A stretch of 64,000 nucleotides of DNA from the NCBI RefSeq assembly GCF_009733865.1, contig NZ_WOFB01000022.1:48344-112343 (forward strand). Direction: 5' to 3'. The DNA is from Oceanobacillus salinisoli (lineage in GTDB: Bacteria > Bacillota > Bacilli > Bacillales > Amphibacillaceae). The notes under the pieces are model-generated. The model was not told the origin of the DNA. It made no database searches and saw only the letters and a list, made by a program, of their open reading frames with translations. A program made the translations under genes and the position numbers. This document shows positions 9,301-18,899 of the stretch, piece by piece (the stretch's first letter is position 1; each line of letters begins with the position of its first letter).

Positions 9301-10837
9301 TGGACATTGGCAAGCTATGGCCGGCACCTAGGCCAAGTGAACGAACAAAGCCATCCTCCGTTCGAATGAGTTTTATTCCTTTCTCTTTCGCATACTCTCT
9401 AATTTCATCCGATTCCTTATATCCCCAAACAATAAATACGATGTTCGTTTCATCGATAATATAAGGAAAAAGCTTTTTCAAGCTCGTTTTTCCAAATGTG
9501 AAGGCCGTTCGGTATTCTGGAAACATACGGCTAATATGCTCACGTTTCCACGGATTAAAACCAAACATATAGGCAATCGGCTTTTTGGAGTCCGTATCCT
9601 CTTCCCAGTTCACGCCCACTTCCTCAAATGGCTTTTTCTTTTTATTTTTCATCTTTAATATTTTTTGTTTGTATTCCAGATCTTTTTGAAGCCGGTCTCT
9701 TTGAATTTGTTTGACCAATTCATCAATTGCCTGCTCACAGCCAATTAATTCCTTCGTTTGCAGGCTGATATATCTTGGATACATTAAATAAGCACCTGCA
9801 AACAATTCCTCCACTGTAAGTTTTCGGTTGCGGCGATGATTAACTTGTCTGTCATCGGTCAGCCCCCATCCTGCATAAAATGGCATTCCAAAACAAGTAA
9901 CAGGAATCCCGCGCATCAATGCTTCAAATCCCGACAAGGAGGTAATCGTGTACACATGATCAATGGTTTGCAGGGTATCGGTCAAGCTGAGCGGCACTGT
10001 TATTACTTTGGCAATATGTTCGACATCTTTTGGATTGGAAACCTTTTTCCGATGACCAGTTAACACATCTGGATGTGGCTTATAGATAATTTCTGCGTTC
10101 GGATTTTCATTAAAAGCAGCCCACACTAGGTCATTATTGGTGATTTCCCGGTCACATCCATATTGAATAGATGCATCTTCTTCCACCTGCCCAATGACTA
10201 AAATCCTCTTTTTCATTTTCGCACCGTAAATTTTTTCAATATCAGTTGGAGCTACATGATTATATTTACTTACATTAGCCTGGATAAGCTTCTCCATACT
10301 AGCCTTGGCCTTTTCCAGTAAATCCGGGTTTTCTTGAAATTTATACGTTTGCAGCATGGCCTCTAAATCAGAAGGCCCGCGCGAATCAAAATAAAGACCC
10401 TTTTCATCTGTCACGATCGACATAGGCAAGCTATGGCCTGCACCAAGCCCAACCGAACGAACAAAGCCATCTTCCGTTCGAATGAGTTTAATTCCTTTCT
10501 TTTTCGCATATTCCCTTATTTCATCGGGTTCCTTATATCCCCAAACAATAAATACCATATTGCGATTCTTTGGAAAATATGGTCGCAAACGATCTAGATC
10601 AGCACTTCCGAATACAAATGCTGTTCGATATTCAGGGAAGACGTTGCTTATATGCTCCCGTTTCCACGGATTAAAGCCAAACATAAACGCGACCGGCTTA
10701 TCAGCATCCTTCCAGCTGCTCCCTATTTCTTCAAAAGGGATTTTTTGAGAAGATTTATTTTTAGGTTGATACAGGTTAAGTTGTGATAGAATCCGTTTGG
10801 CGATTTTCCTCATTTTTTTCTTCAATTTCTTTGTCAT
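6302..10837 (-). CDS. Giant fusion: three KpsC-like modules, helical repeats, GT29-like domain
   Basis: A 1511-residue protein. Module 1 (about 34-380), module 2 (about 403-750) and module 3 (about 775-1118) each repeat the full KpsC-type motif set: TEDGFVRS.GLGAGHSLPMS, RILVIGQVEEDASIQYGC, IYKPHPDVLTGHR, DHVYTITSL.GFEAL and PFYAGWGLTDDRQ. Modules 1-2 and 2-3 are joined by very basic linkers (KNKKKKPF). Residues about 1135-1315 are all-helical and resemble TPR repeats. Residues about 1340-1490 resemble GT29 sialyltransferases: ICIVGNHPSAED, LVIRIND and GTKTDIWI as in sialylmotif L, and KPSTELLVLY as in motif S. All these families use CMP-activated acid sugars in known members. The start at 10837 overlaps the upstream ABC gene by 62 bp; its SD (GGAAAGGA) lies unusually close, and ATG 10813 is an alternative. 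It is probably a membrane-associated cytoplasmic multi-step Kdo-type transferase; the acceptor is unknown. Confidence 0.85.
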   Translation of the reverse strand: MTKKLKKKMRKIAKRILSQLNLYQPKNKSSQKIPFEEIGSSWKDADKPVAFMFGFNPWKREHISNVFPEYRTAFVFGSADLDRLRPYFPKNRNMVFIVWGYKEPDEIREYAKKKGIKLIRTEDGFVRSVGLGAGHSLPMSIVTDEKGLYFDSRGPSDLEAMLQTYKFQENPDLLEKAKASMEKLIQANVSKYNHVAPTDIEKIYGAKMKKRILVIGQVEEDASIQYGCDREITNNDLVWAAFNENPNAEIIYKPHPDVLTGHRKKVSNPKDVEHIAKVITVPLSLTDTLQTIDHVYTITSLSGFEALMRGIPVTCFGMPFYAGWGLTDDRQVNHRRNRKLTVEELFAGAYLMYPRYISLQTKELIGCEQAIDELVKQIQRDRLQKDLEYKQKILKMKNKKKKPFEEVGVNWEEDTDSKKPIAYMFGFNPWKREHISRMFPEYRTAFTFGKTSLKKLFPYIIDETNIVFIVWGYKESDEIREYAKEKGIKLIRTEDGFVRSLGLGAGHSLPMSIVADEKGLYFDSRGPSDLEEILQTYDFRKRPDLLEQAKTNMDKLIQTGVSKYNHVGPAKVKKIYGEKTKKRVLVIGQVEEDASIQYGCDREITNNDLVWAAYRENPDAEIIYKPHPDVLTGHRDKLSNPNDVTHIAKVIKEPLGLVDALETIDHVYTITSLAGFEALMRGIKVTCFGMPFYAGWGLTDDRQVNTRRTRKLTLEELFAGSYLLYPRYISLQMNELIDCEQAIDELAEEVKLDRLQKEEEYKRKIVKKKNKKKKPFVEVGENWEESASDKPIAYMIGFNPWKREHISRFFPEYRTAFTFGKTDLEKLLPYIIDDSNFVFIVWGFKESDEIREYAEEHGIKLIRTEDGFVRSLGLGAGHSLPMSIVADEQTLYFDSRGSSHLEHILQTYDFKSRPELLETARRNLDKLVHTGISKYNHVGPTNIEKIYGKKTKKRILVIGQVEEDASIQYGCNREITNNDLVGAAYKENPDAEIIYKPHPDVLTGHRNMVSDPMAVAHISKVVTEPLSLVDSLKTIDHVYTITSLSGFEALIRGISVTCFGSPFYAGWGLTDDRQPNDRRTRTLTMEELFAGAYLLYPRYISLETNQLIDCDRTIDELLSTKIDHLMGKVQENRTEAGIADLEQLIQKAIQLDVNVQEHYLKLAQLAELKHAYQESINYYETVLDMCKDQTLKADVCYKITDLKINIGDFYRVKDYLYTAMNATDHHNSLVLLVKYIWENEGLTEECLQLAERLEMKLDSLSAEEVILLAAIRNDAGLYHQALQLVEKAVAMDSKVMKNCRYLALVAMLDYRMPEFIPNSDIENEYYNRLTYFEGTFEQMVRDADGDICIVGNHPSAEDACKGEWVNSRELVIRINDYSIDFPLSQDYGTKTDIWIKEPAYDQSYRRNVNDFDLVVISGPNIEHTNENGVDLFIDFLDAEKPVQTIPHPVYTELAGKLDAKPSTELLVLYWIYKIQGPIQRDNIIGFSNDEAKEMSVLENIIFQDYLEPVTT
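7483..10738 (-). repeat. Three tandem direct repeats of about 1.1 kb inside the KpsC fusion gene
   Basis: The KpsC module is present three times head to tail within the reading frame, with periods of about 369 and 372 codons (module borders near 10738, 9631 and 8515). The DNA is strikingly similar between copies, for example the stretches around the YKPHPDVLTGHR and GFEAL motifs, so duplication was recent or the copies are homogenised by recombination. Such repeats are also likely places for unequal crossing-over and assembly collapse. Confidence 0.85.
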
Positions 10838-11570
10838 TCCTTTCCACTATTTCGTTTTCATATAGTTCTAATGCAGAATCTACATCCCCAAAATAAATGA
10901 CTTCTCCTTTATCAAGAACAACCGCTTTTTCACAAACCGCTCGTACTTGGTGTGCACTATGGGAAACAAATACAATTGTTTTTCCCTTTAAAAATTCCCT
11001 TATTGCACGTAATGCTTTTTTTCGAAAACGCTGATCCCCAACAGCAAGCACTTCATCGAGCAGTACGATGTCTGAGTTCACATGAATGGCGATGGAAAAG
11101 CCAAGTCTGATTTTCATTCCTGAAGAATAGGTCTTGATTGGCTTATCAATATGATCTTCTAACTCCGAAAATTCGATGACATCATCTACAATCCCATCAA
11201 TCTCTTTTTCTGTTAAACCGAGTACTACACCATTCATATAAATGTTTTCCCTGCCTGATAATTCCTTTTGAAATCCAGCACCTAACTCAATTAAGCCACC
11301 GATTTTCCCATTTATCTTTACTTCCCCGGTTGTCGGAGAAGTAACACCTAATATGACCTTCAGTAATGTACTTTTGCCAGAGCCATTGTCCCCAAGGATG
11401 GCAACCGATTCGCCCTTCTGAATGGTTAGGGATATATCCTTAATTGACCATTTGCCTTCCTTTTTAGATTTTCGAAAAAGCAGTTTATTCCTGACATGAA
11501 ATAAGCGGCTGGCATTTTCTTTATACTTTTTTCCAACTTGAACTAATTGAATTGCGTAATCTTCTTCCAT
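10776..11570 (-). CDS. Polysaccharide ABC exporter, ATP-binding subunit (KpsT/TagH-like)
   Basis: ATPase of about 264 residues that powers export of a lipid-linked polysaccharide across the cytoplasmic membrane. Walker A is GDNGSGKST, the signature is YSSGMKIRLGF, Walker B is IVLLDEVLAVGD, and the switch histidine is in VSHSAH. The block GGLIELGAGFQKELSGRENIY is typical of the KpsT/TagH/Wzt class. The protein ends soon after the core, in an acidic tail, and lacks the large C-terminal carbohydrate-binding domain of Wzt and the long extension of TagH, so KpsT is the best match. I chose ATG at 11570, eight bases after GAGGG; an upstream in-frame TTG is less likely. It follows the permease by 18 bp and overlaps the KpsC fusion. 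Confidence 0.88.
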   Translation of the reverse strand: MEEDYAIQLVQVGKKYKENASRLFHVRNKLLFRKSKKEGKWSIKDISLTIQKGESVAILGDNGSGKSTLLKVILGVTSPTTGEVKINGKIGGLIELGAGFQKELSGRENIYMNGVVLGLTEKEIDGIVDDVIEFSELEDHIDKPIKTYSSGMKIRLGFSIAIHVNSDIVLLDEVLAVGDQRFRKKALRAIREFLKGKTIVFVSHSAHQVRAVCEKAVVLDKGEVIYFGDVDSALELYENEIVERNDKEIEEKNEENRQTDSITT

Positions 11571-11588
11571 CAAAAACACCCTCAAACC

Positions 11589-12365
11589 TTAAACGACATC
11601 CGCAAAATTCTTCTCTAATTTCTTAAATGTAATCCATCCAATCACGAATATGACGATACTAAACACGAAGGAGTAGAGTAATAATGTCATATTTGGCGGC
11701 TGATTATGCAGGAATGCCTGTCTGTACCCATCCAAAATTCCCGTTAACGGATTCAATGCCATGATGAGCTGGTACTGTGCTGGGATAGAATGGAATGAAT
11801 ACATCACCGGAGATAAGTAACGACCCAATCGCAAAATAATCGGAGTTACCAATCCAACATCCCTTACATACGCATTTGCCGCCGATAAAAGAAACATGAG
11901 ACCGAGCATCATGATAATTTGTACGAATAAAATCGGTATCGCGTATAAGGCATTTATCCCTGGTACAATATGGTAGTAGCCCAAAACAGCGATTAAACCG
12001 ATTAATGTCATTCCAAAATTGACCGTCTCCGATAACAGCTTGATTAATACCAGTGCTGGCCGGTAAAAATTCCGCTGTCTAATTAAACCGGAACTGCTCA
12101 CAATAATCCTGGTCGAGGCACCAACAGCCTTATTAAAGTACAACCACGGAAGTAGTGCGACGAATAAAAATGCTGCATATGGTACCCCTTCACTAGGCAA
12201 TCGGACAAAAACGGAAAACACGATGGTCAGAACAATCATCAGTCCCATTGGTTCTATTAATATCCATAATTTCCCAAGCAAGGATTGTTTATATTTAGAT
12301 ATAATCTCTCTTTTCGAAAGAGTTTTTATAAAATCTTTATTTTCCCAAAACTTTAGAGCCATCAT
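11589..12365 (-). CDS. Polysaccharide ABC exporter, permease subunit (KpsM/TagG-like)
   Basis: ABC-2 type permease of 258 residues with about six membrane segments. The N-terminal amphipathic part (KTLSKREIISKYKQSLLG) and LGKLWILIEPMG motif are typical of the TagG/KpsM/Wzm group, as are YLSPVMYS and NPLTGILDGYR near the end. With the adjacent ATPase it forms the exporter for the polymer made by the block. TagG (teichoic acid) and KpsM (capsule) cannot be separated by eye; the Kdo and KpsC/KpsS neighbours favour a KpsM-like job. Start ATG at 12365 after AAGGTG; the next ATG at 12362 is equally usable. It is 12 bp downstream of the HIT gene. Confidence 0.87.
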   Translation of the reverse strand: MMALKFWENKDFIKTLSKREIISKYKQSLLGKLWILIEPMGLMIVLTIVFSVFVRLPSEGVPYAAFLFVALLPWLYFNKAVGASTRIIVSSSGLIRQRNFYRPALVLIKLLSETVNFGMTLIGLIAVLGYYHIVPGINALYAIPILFVQIIMMLGLMFLLSAANAYVRDVGLVTPIILRLGRYLSPVMYSFHSIPAQYQLIMALNPLTGILDGYRQAFLHNQPPNMTLLLYSFVFSIVIFVIGWITFKKLEKNFADVV

Positions 12366-12377
12366 CAAAACACCTTA

Positions 12378-12827
12378 TTATGTAATATCATGATTCTGTC
12401 GATTAGTGAGTTGCAACCGTAGTCGACCGCAAAACTTCTCCAATTGCAGCTTAGTGATAGAAGGATGAGCTTTCCCCTTCTGTTGTGTCGCCTGTTCAAT
12501 TAAGGCAACGCCCTTTACATCTCCATCCACCTCTCTTGGTATGAGATGTACGTGCAGATGCCGAACCGCTTCACTGATGGTCACCATATATAACCGGTCG
12601 ACGGACAGTTCCTTTTGAATGGCTGCTTCTATTTTTTTAATGAGCGGACCTAATTCCACTAATTCTTCTTCTGTAAATTGGGCCCAATCCTCCACATGTC
12701 TTTTTGGCTCCACATACATATAACCTAAAAGTTGAGAAGCCAATGGGCCATGTGAAATCACCCAATTTTCAGTTTCATAGATAGGTTCTGATAGATTTTC
12801 ATGCTTTTCGCAAATTGGGCAATTCAC
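12378..12827 (-). CDS. HIT (histidine triad) family protein
   Basis: A cytoplasmic HIT-domain protein of about 149 residues. The histidine triad RHLHVHLIPRE supplies the nucleophilic histidine that attacks the alpha-phosphate of nucleotide conjugates. The N-terminal CPICEKHENL and a downstream His could bind a structural zinc, as in some HIT proteins. I chose the GTG at 12827, eight bases after AGGAAGAGGAG; an in-frame GTG 9 bases upstream overlaps the SD. It sits 12 bp before the exporter genes, so it belongs to the polysaccharide transcription unit. HIT enzymes cleave nucleotide-X bonds (GalT, Fhit, HINT relatives), so a role in nucleotide-sugar or CMP turnover is conceivable, but this is inference. 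Confidence 0.85.
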   Translation of the reverse strand: MNCPICEKHENLSEPIYETENWVISHGPLASQLLGYMYVEPKRHVEDWAQFTEEELVELGPLIKKIEAAIQKELSVDRLYMVTISEAVRHLHVHLIPREVDGDVKGVALIEQATQQKGKAHPSITKLQLEKFCGRLRLQLTNRQNHDIT

Positions 12828-12845
12828 TAGCCCCACTCCTCTTCC

Positions 12846-13205
12846 TTAAAATTAAAAGCCTGTTACTGACGCGAAAATCTGTATAGTCCGACGCAACTTG
12901 AAATGATAGTCTGCTAGTTGGTGCGTTTTAACCGCTCCTGAAATACACTACGCTGGTTTTGTGCTTTTATTTTCCCAGCATTGACAAGGCAAAATAAATT
13001 CTTTACATAGCTAACCACTACTAAGCTGGTTGATTGTAGCGGAGGGTAGTCGAATCCTGCGGGAAAAGCAACGGCTGAAGACCCCGCAGGAAGTGGTTTT
13101 CTTCCGAGGAGGCTGAAGCGTTGCCCACGGAAAGCGACTGCCCGGAGCGGAATCGGGTGGTGCCCTGCACTATGTCGTCACTTTATATCAACGCGACTAT
13201 TAAAA
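12846..13205. repeat. Dispersed GC-rich interspersed element, copy 2 (most complete)
   Basis: About 360 bp without a gene, inside the polysaccharide block. It contains an inverted repeat CCTGCGGG / CCCCGCAGG around 13060-13100 and the blocks CCGAGGAGGCTGAAGCGTTG and AAAGCGACTGCCCGGAGCGG. Shorter relatives are at 6040-6300 and 52843-53045. It interrupts the otherwise tight gene spacing and may have inserted into the operon or carry a regulatory structure. Confidence 0.8.
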
Positions 13206-13219
13206 CCGTGTAAAATAAA

Positions 13220-13741
13220 TTATTGGATCACTCTTACTCTCCCTGCTAAATATCCTTCGATCAATTCCTCATAATCTTCCTGAGTAGACAGAATATGGTC
13301 TAGGATTTCCCGGACTGCTCCTTCTCCTCCGTTTGCTTTCGCTATATACTTTGCGTGTTCTTTCACGGTGGACACCGCATTGTTCGGTGCACAGGGAAAG
13401 CCAACAGATTTCATAACTGGAAGGTCATTGATGTCATCACCGATATAGCAAATTTGCTCTTGACTGATTTCCAAATCCTCTATCATATTCCAGAGAATCT
13501 TCCTTTTATTATCAATACCCTGATGGATATAATTTATCTTTAATTCCTTTGCCCGCTTCGTTACGGCAGTTGATCTTCTGCCGGTAATAATTGCCGTTTT
13601 AATTCCGGCATAATGGACTAGACTTATGGCCATCCCATCTTGTGTATGAAAGGCTTTGTACTCTTGACCATCAGAACCAATCCATAATCTTCCGTCCGTT
13701 AACACACCATCCACATCGAATACGATTAGTTTAATATTCAT
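13220..13741 (-). CDS. kdsC: 3-deoxy-D-manno-octulosonate-8-phosphate phosphatase
   Basis: HAD-superfamily phosphatase of 173 residues, the usual KdsC length, that releases Kdo from Kdo-8-phosphate. HAD motif I is DVDGVLTDGRLW, with the DGV..DG pattern characteristic of the KdsC subfamily. Motif II is the T of ITGR, and the third/fourth motif is GDDINDLPVM. The family-typical loop ANGGEGAVREILDHIL is near the end. The short C0-type HAD with no cap domain works as a tetramer in known members. SD AAGGAGG, ATG at 13741, 11 bp after kdsD. In Gram-negatives this enzyme serves lipopolysaccharide or capsule; here it completes a Kdo pathway in a Gram-positive. Confidence 0.92.
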   Translation of the reverse strand: MNIKLIVFDVDGVLTDGRLWIGSDGQEYKAFHTQDGMAISLVHYAGIKTAIITGRRSTAVTKRAKELKINYIHQGIDNKRKILWNMIEDLEISQEQICYIGDDINDLPVMKSVGFPCAPNNAVSTVKEHAKYIAKANGGEGAVREILDHILSTQEDYEELIEGYLAGRVRVIQ

Positions 13742-13752
13742 TCCAAACCTCC

Positions 13753-14736
13753 TTATAAACCTAAGTTCATCAAGTCACGAACCTGAATCATCGCAACCGG
13801 ACGATGGGCAAGATCAACTACCGGCAGTACGTTTACCTGATTATTCTCCATCAGCAAGATAGCATCCTTGGCCAATGCCCCTTGTCGAATATAAATAGGG
13901 GATGGACTGAATAGCTCGGCAACATACTTATCAAACACCTTATTCGATACCGCCAGTGCACGGCGAATATCCCCATCTGTAAGGATACCGACAAGCTTCC
14001 CTTCCTCACTCACAATGGAAACCCCACCTATTCCCTGGGCAGTCATTTGAAAAAGCGCATCCTTTACGGTAGCTGTTTCATAGACAACTGGATTATAGCC
14101 AGTCGACTCCATCACATCGTTCACGGTTAGCAATAATTTTCTTCCTAACGAACCAGCAGGGTGAAATAATGCAAAATCTTCTTTTTGAAAACCTCTTGCT
14201 TCCAATAAAGCAATCGCCATCGCATCACCTAAAGCAAGGGTTACAGTAGTACTTGATGTAGGAGCTAAACCTAAAGGACATGCTTCCTGCACATTTCCGA
14301 TACAAAGCACAATATCTGATTTTACTCCTAAAGTAGAATGCGGATTTTTCGTGATGGAAATTAACTTGGATCCAATTTTCTTAATCGATGGCAGCAGCTG
14401 AAGCACTTCCTCTGACTCCCCACTATTTGAAATAGCAAGAATAACATCATCGTTTGTAACCATTCCCAAGTCGCCATGCAAGCCTTCTGATGGATGCAGA
14501 AATAAAGAAGGTGTACCTGTACTAGCCATCGTTGCATTGATTTTTCTGCCAATAATGCCTGATTTTCCAATGCCAGTAATAATAACTCTGCCCTCGCATG
14601 ACAGAATCGTGCAAATGGCTTCTTCAATAGATGGCCCAACCATATCCTTGAGCTCCAGAATTGCGTTTGCTTCCTTTGCCAATACTTCCTTCACACTGCT
14701 TAAATAATCTACTTTTGTTTCTACTGCATTTTGCAT
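13753..14736 (-). CDS. kdsD: D-arabinose-5-phosphate isomerase (KdsD/KpsF type)
   Basis: Converts ribulose-5-phosphate to arabinose-5-phosphate, the first step to Kdo. It has 327 residues: an SIS sugar-isomerase domain (about 40-175) with GIGKSGIIGRKINATMASTG and ISNSGESEEVLQLLP, then the family signature FHPAGSLGRKLL (about 191-202), then a CBS pair (about 205-327) with DGDIRRAL. These three parts in this order define KdsD/GutQ/KpsF. SD GGGAGGG, ATG at 14736, 16 bp after kdsA. KpsF is the capsule-linked paralogue in E. coli; as the only copy seen here and part of a kds operon, kdsD is the safer symbol. Confidence 0.92.
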   Translation of the reverse strand: MQNAVETKVDYLSSVKEVLAKEANAILELKDMVGPSIEEAICTILSCEGRVIITGIGKSGIIGRKINATMASTGTPSLFLHPSEGLHGDLGMVTNDDVILAISNSGESEEVLQLLPSIKKIGSKLISITKNPHSTLGVKSDIVLCIGNVQEACPLGLAPTSSTTVTLALGDAMAIALLEARGFQKEDFALFHPAGSLGRKLLLTVNDVMESTGYNPVVYETATVKDALFQMTAQGIGGVSIVSEEGKLVGILTDGDIRRALAVSNKVFDKYVAELFSPSPIYIRQGALAKDAILLMENNQVNVLPVVDLAHRPVAMIQVRDLMNLGL

Positions 14737-14752
14737 TATATTTCCCTCCCGG

Positions 14753-16310
<1,558 letters not shown>

Positions 16311-16462
16311 TTATTAACACCTCGTTTTCTCGTATGTTTGTTGCAATTGACTTCATTAGTGCCGTAACGTAATTTCCACTTCTGGCAGTCACTTTCTATA
16401 GCAGCATGTTACAACGCTTTTTCATAACAACTTAATATTCATTGCTTTGGAAAAACAAACCA

Positions 16463-17818
16463 TCATTTTGATAATTCATGTAAAAGATTCCCTTCAGGAG
16501 AAGGAGTAATTCGTTTTGCGACATTTTCCGCTGTCACTTTATTCCTCCTGTTAATCGTTCCTTCTATTTGATAATGAAACCTTAAATAATAAAGGAATTT
16601 CGTAATTCTCTCCTTATTTACTTCGAATTCCAGTACAACCTTCAGAACATCGCCTAACATCTTAGGGTTATCGCATTTTGTTGCAACTCCATCGATATTG
16701 TAAGCAGCTTCTCCTAGTGTAATCACGCGTTTATACTGAGCAAGTGCTTCGATACCAACCGTCGAATTAATGGTTACCACAGCTAATGCTTTACTAATAA
16801 GCTGTTTCACGTCATATTTTTGAATAAAAATTACATTGTCATTATTCTTAAATCTCTTTTTAAGCTTTCGATAATGATTCCGGCTCATATCTTCCGGATG
16901 TTCTTTAATGATGATCTTCACTTCCCGTTTTTGAGCGGTATTAAGTTCTTTTACTGCCCCAAGCACCACCTCCAATAACTGTTCCATATTTTTTATGTTT
17001 GGGGAGTTATATAATATTTGTGTATCCCTAGCCACTTGAAATGGAAGAAATATATACTCCTTAGGCCATTCAAAGTTATTGTTCCGCCGTAATGGAAAGA
17101 CTTTTTTATGCACAAAATATTTAATAGCCTGCCATAATGTAATATGGATATAGAGCTTTGGACTAAGGCGAAACAAATTCCCAATCATATTAATCGCCTT
17201 AATAAAAGCAACGAACAACAAATTCTCTTTCGTATGATGTTTCAGTTCGACATTTTCCGGTTTAAATAAGTAACAATTGATCCTGTCCGGATTGATTTCC
17301 AGGGAATCATAAAACGCAGCATATCTAGGAACAGAGCTATCCGCATTAATTCCCCTCTCATCACAGGTAATCGTATATGGCCGAAAAATTCCATCTTCGA
17401 AAATATAAGTTTTCAGTCCACGTTTTTCTGCAATCACCTTCGACACCTGATCAATCCAATGATAACCATTAAACAAACAAATAATATCAATGTCATTGTC
17501 TTCGATGTATTTGTCAATAAGATACATATATCGCTTATAAACCCTTAGTTCCTTTTCCGTCGTCTCCTTTTCTAAAATTCTCTCTTTGTACGTGATGTTA
17601 TAAATTTTTAAGTTTCGGAGTGCTTCATCTGTTATCGGGTACTCTCTTTTTGAAAGATGAAATGGAGCATAAATGGTATTCATGCTGCTTTTAAACAACA
17701 GTTCCCCTAACTCAAATTTCATTTGAAAGCATTGATGCCCTTTTTCAATCAGTTCATTTGCGATATCAATAAAAAACCCTTTGTTTCGGTTCCCTCTTAA
17801 AAATAAGTAATTTGCCAT
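16463..17818 (-). CDS. KpsS-like capsule polysaccharide transferase
   Basis: A 451-residue Capsule_synth protein. In Gram-negatives KpsS adds the first beta-Kdo to lyso-phosphatidylglycerol, before KpsC extends it. The match is specific: NKGFFIDIANELIEKGHQ (about 12-29), IFEDGIFRPYTITCDERGIN followed by ADSSVPRYAAFYD, FLPFQVARDTQI, IIIKEHPED and INSTVGIEALAQYKRVITLG follow the KpsS order. I chose ATG at 17818; an in-frame TTG four codons upstream is possible and neither has a strong SD. It lies 91 bp after the LCP gene and 152 bp before kdsB. Whether the acceptor is a phospholipid, as in E. coli, is unknown. Confidence 0.85.
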   Translation of the reverse strand: MANYLFLRGNRNKGFFIDIANELIEKGHQCFQMKFELGELLFKSSMNTIYAPFHLSKREYPITDEALRNLKIYNITYKERILEKETTEKELRVYKRYMYLIDKYIEDNDIDIICLFNGYHWIDQVSKVIAEKRGLKTYIFEDGIFRPYTITCDERGINADSSVPRYAAFYDSLEINPDRINCYLFKPENVELKHHTKENLLFVAFIKAINMIGNLFRLSPKLYIHITLWQAIKYFVHKKVFPLRRNNNFEWPKEYIFLPFQVARDTQILYNSPNIKNMEQLLEVVLGAVKELNTAQKREVKIIIKEHPEDMSRNHYRKLKKRFKNNDNVIFIQKYDVKQLISKALAVVTINSTVGIEALAQYKRVITLGEAAYNIDGVATKCDNPKMLGDVLKVVLEFEVNKERITKFLYYLRFHYQIEGTINRRNKVTAENVAKRITPSPEGNLLHELSK

Positions 17819-17909
17819 GGAATGTATCAACTACTTTCTAAATAACGAGCATCCATTACATTGGTTACAATATTTGTTTATGAAACAAACTTTTTCAAAA
17901 ACTTGAAGA

Positions 17910-18845
17910 CTAGTTTACAGTTTGTTTCTGTTTATTTAATTCCTCAGAAAGCTCTTTTACCTTCTCTTCATCAGGCATAAAGTAATACGTTTCATCCATT
18001 TCTCCGTCTTCTCCAGGAATTTCATGTTCTACCACATTTTTCAATGCATCTCGGTAATTCCCTTGTATATCCCACATATTCTGTAAGCTCATATTCGTTC
18101 TGAAGTTGTCTTCTATAATCTCAAGGACTCCCTGGAAATTAGAAAGCGATGATGTTAATCCCTGTATCGAGGTTCCTTTATCCACAATCGCTTGAATGAC
18201 TTGACGCTGCCTTTCCTGGCGTCCAAAATCCCCACGAGGGTCATCTTTTCTCATCCGTATATATTGCAATGCCTCATACCCGTCAAGATGTAAAAGCCCC
18301 TCCTCAAAGGTCACCTTTCGATAGTAAAACTCAAAATCGTTCTCCACTTCAATACCACCAAGTGCATTCACAATATCTTCAAAACCATCCATGTCCACTC
18401 TGACATAATAATCCACCGGAATACCCAGGAATTCTTCCACGGTATTGATTGTCATTTTCGTACCACCAAAAGCATAGGAATGATTAATTTTATCCTTTTG
18501 ACCATACCCAACGATTTCCGTATATGTATCACGGGGGATACTTACCATATGCGTTGACTCGGTATGCGGATTTAATGTGACGAATATCAAGGAGTCAGAG
18601 CGTTGATAAGGATCTTCTTCACCATCAGGTTCATCAATACCCATGAGCAATATTGTGATTGGATCGCCCGCTTCCAAATTGATGCTTTCCAGACGTTTTT
18701 GCGTTTTTTGATCATCAATCTCCTCCTGAATATTCGTAATCGCTGATGTAAATGCGTTCCATGCATAGCTTCCAGAAGCAATAATGAGAACGCCAAAAGC
18801 AGTTATGACAATCAGGAGAATTTTCTTTAATTTATCTTTGTTCAT
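17910..18845 (-). CDS. LytR-CpsA-Psr (LCP) family polymer ligase
   Basis: Membrane-anchored extracellular phosphotransferase of 311 residues that, in known members (TagTUV, CpsA), moves polymers from a lipid carrier to peptidoglycan. An N-terminal transmembrane helix spans about residues 8-30. The LCP domain (about 60-240) shows ITILLMGIDEP, QRSDSLIFVTLNP (with the conserved Arg and Asp), VSIPRDTY, INHSYAFGG, YVRVDMDGF, LDGYEALQYIRMRKDDPRGD and FGRQERQRQVI. The last 60 residues are acidic. Start ATG at 18845 after GTGAGGA. It lies between the GT2 gene (54 bp) and the KpsS-like gene (91 bp), which strongly suggests that the product of this block is linked to the wall. Confidence 0.9.
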   Translation of the reverse strand: MNKDKLKKILLIVITAFGVLIIASGSYAWNAFTSAITNIQEEIDDQKTQKRLESINLEAGDPITILLMGIDEPDGEEDPYQRSDSLIFVTLNPHTESTHMVSIPRDTYTEIVGYGQKDKINHSYAFGGTKMTINTVEEFLGIPVDYYVRVDMDGFEDIVNALGGIEVENDFEFYYRKVTFEEGLLHLDGYEALQYIRMRKDDPRGDFGRQERQRQVIQAIVDKGTSIQGLTSSLSNFQGVLEIIEDNFRTNMSLQNMWDIQGNYRDALKNVVEHEIPGEDGEMDETYYFMPDEEKVKELSEELNKQKQTVN

Positions 18846-18899
18846 ATTATCCTCACCTATAGCTCGAAATGGTCGTCCGTTTTCTTGTAATCTTGTAAA

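Noticed and set aside
10776..12365. TagGH teichoic acid exporter
   Set aside because: Not excluded by sequence, but no teichoic acid synthesis genes are nearby, the ATPase lacks TagH's extension, and the neighbours are Kdo/Kps-like. Kept as KpsMT-like.
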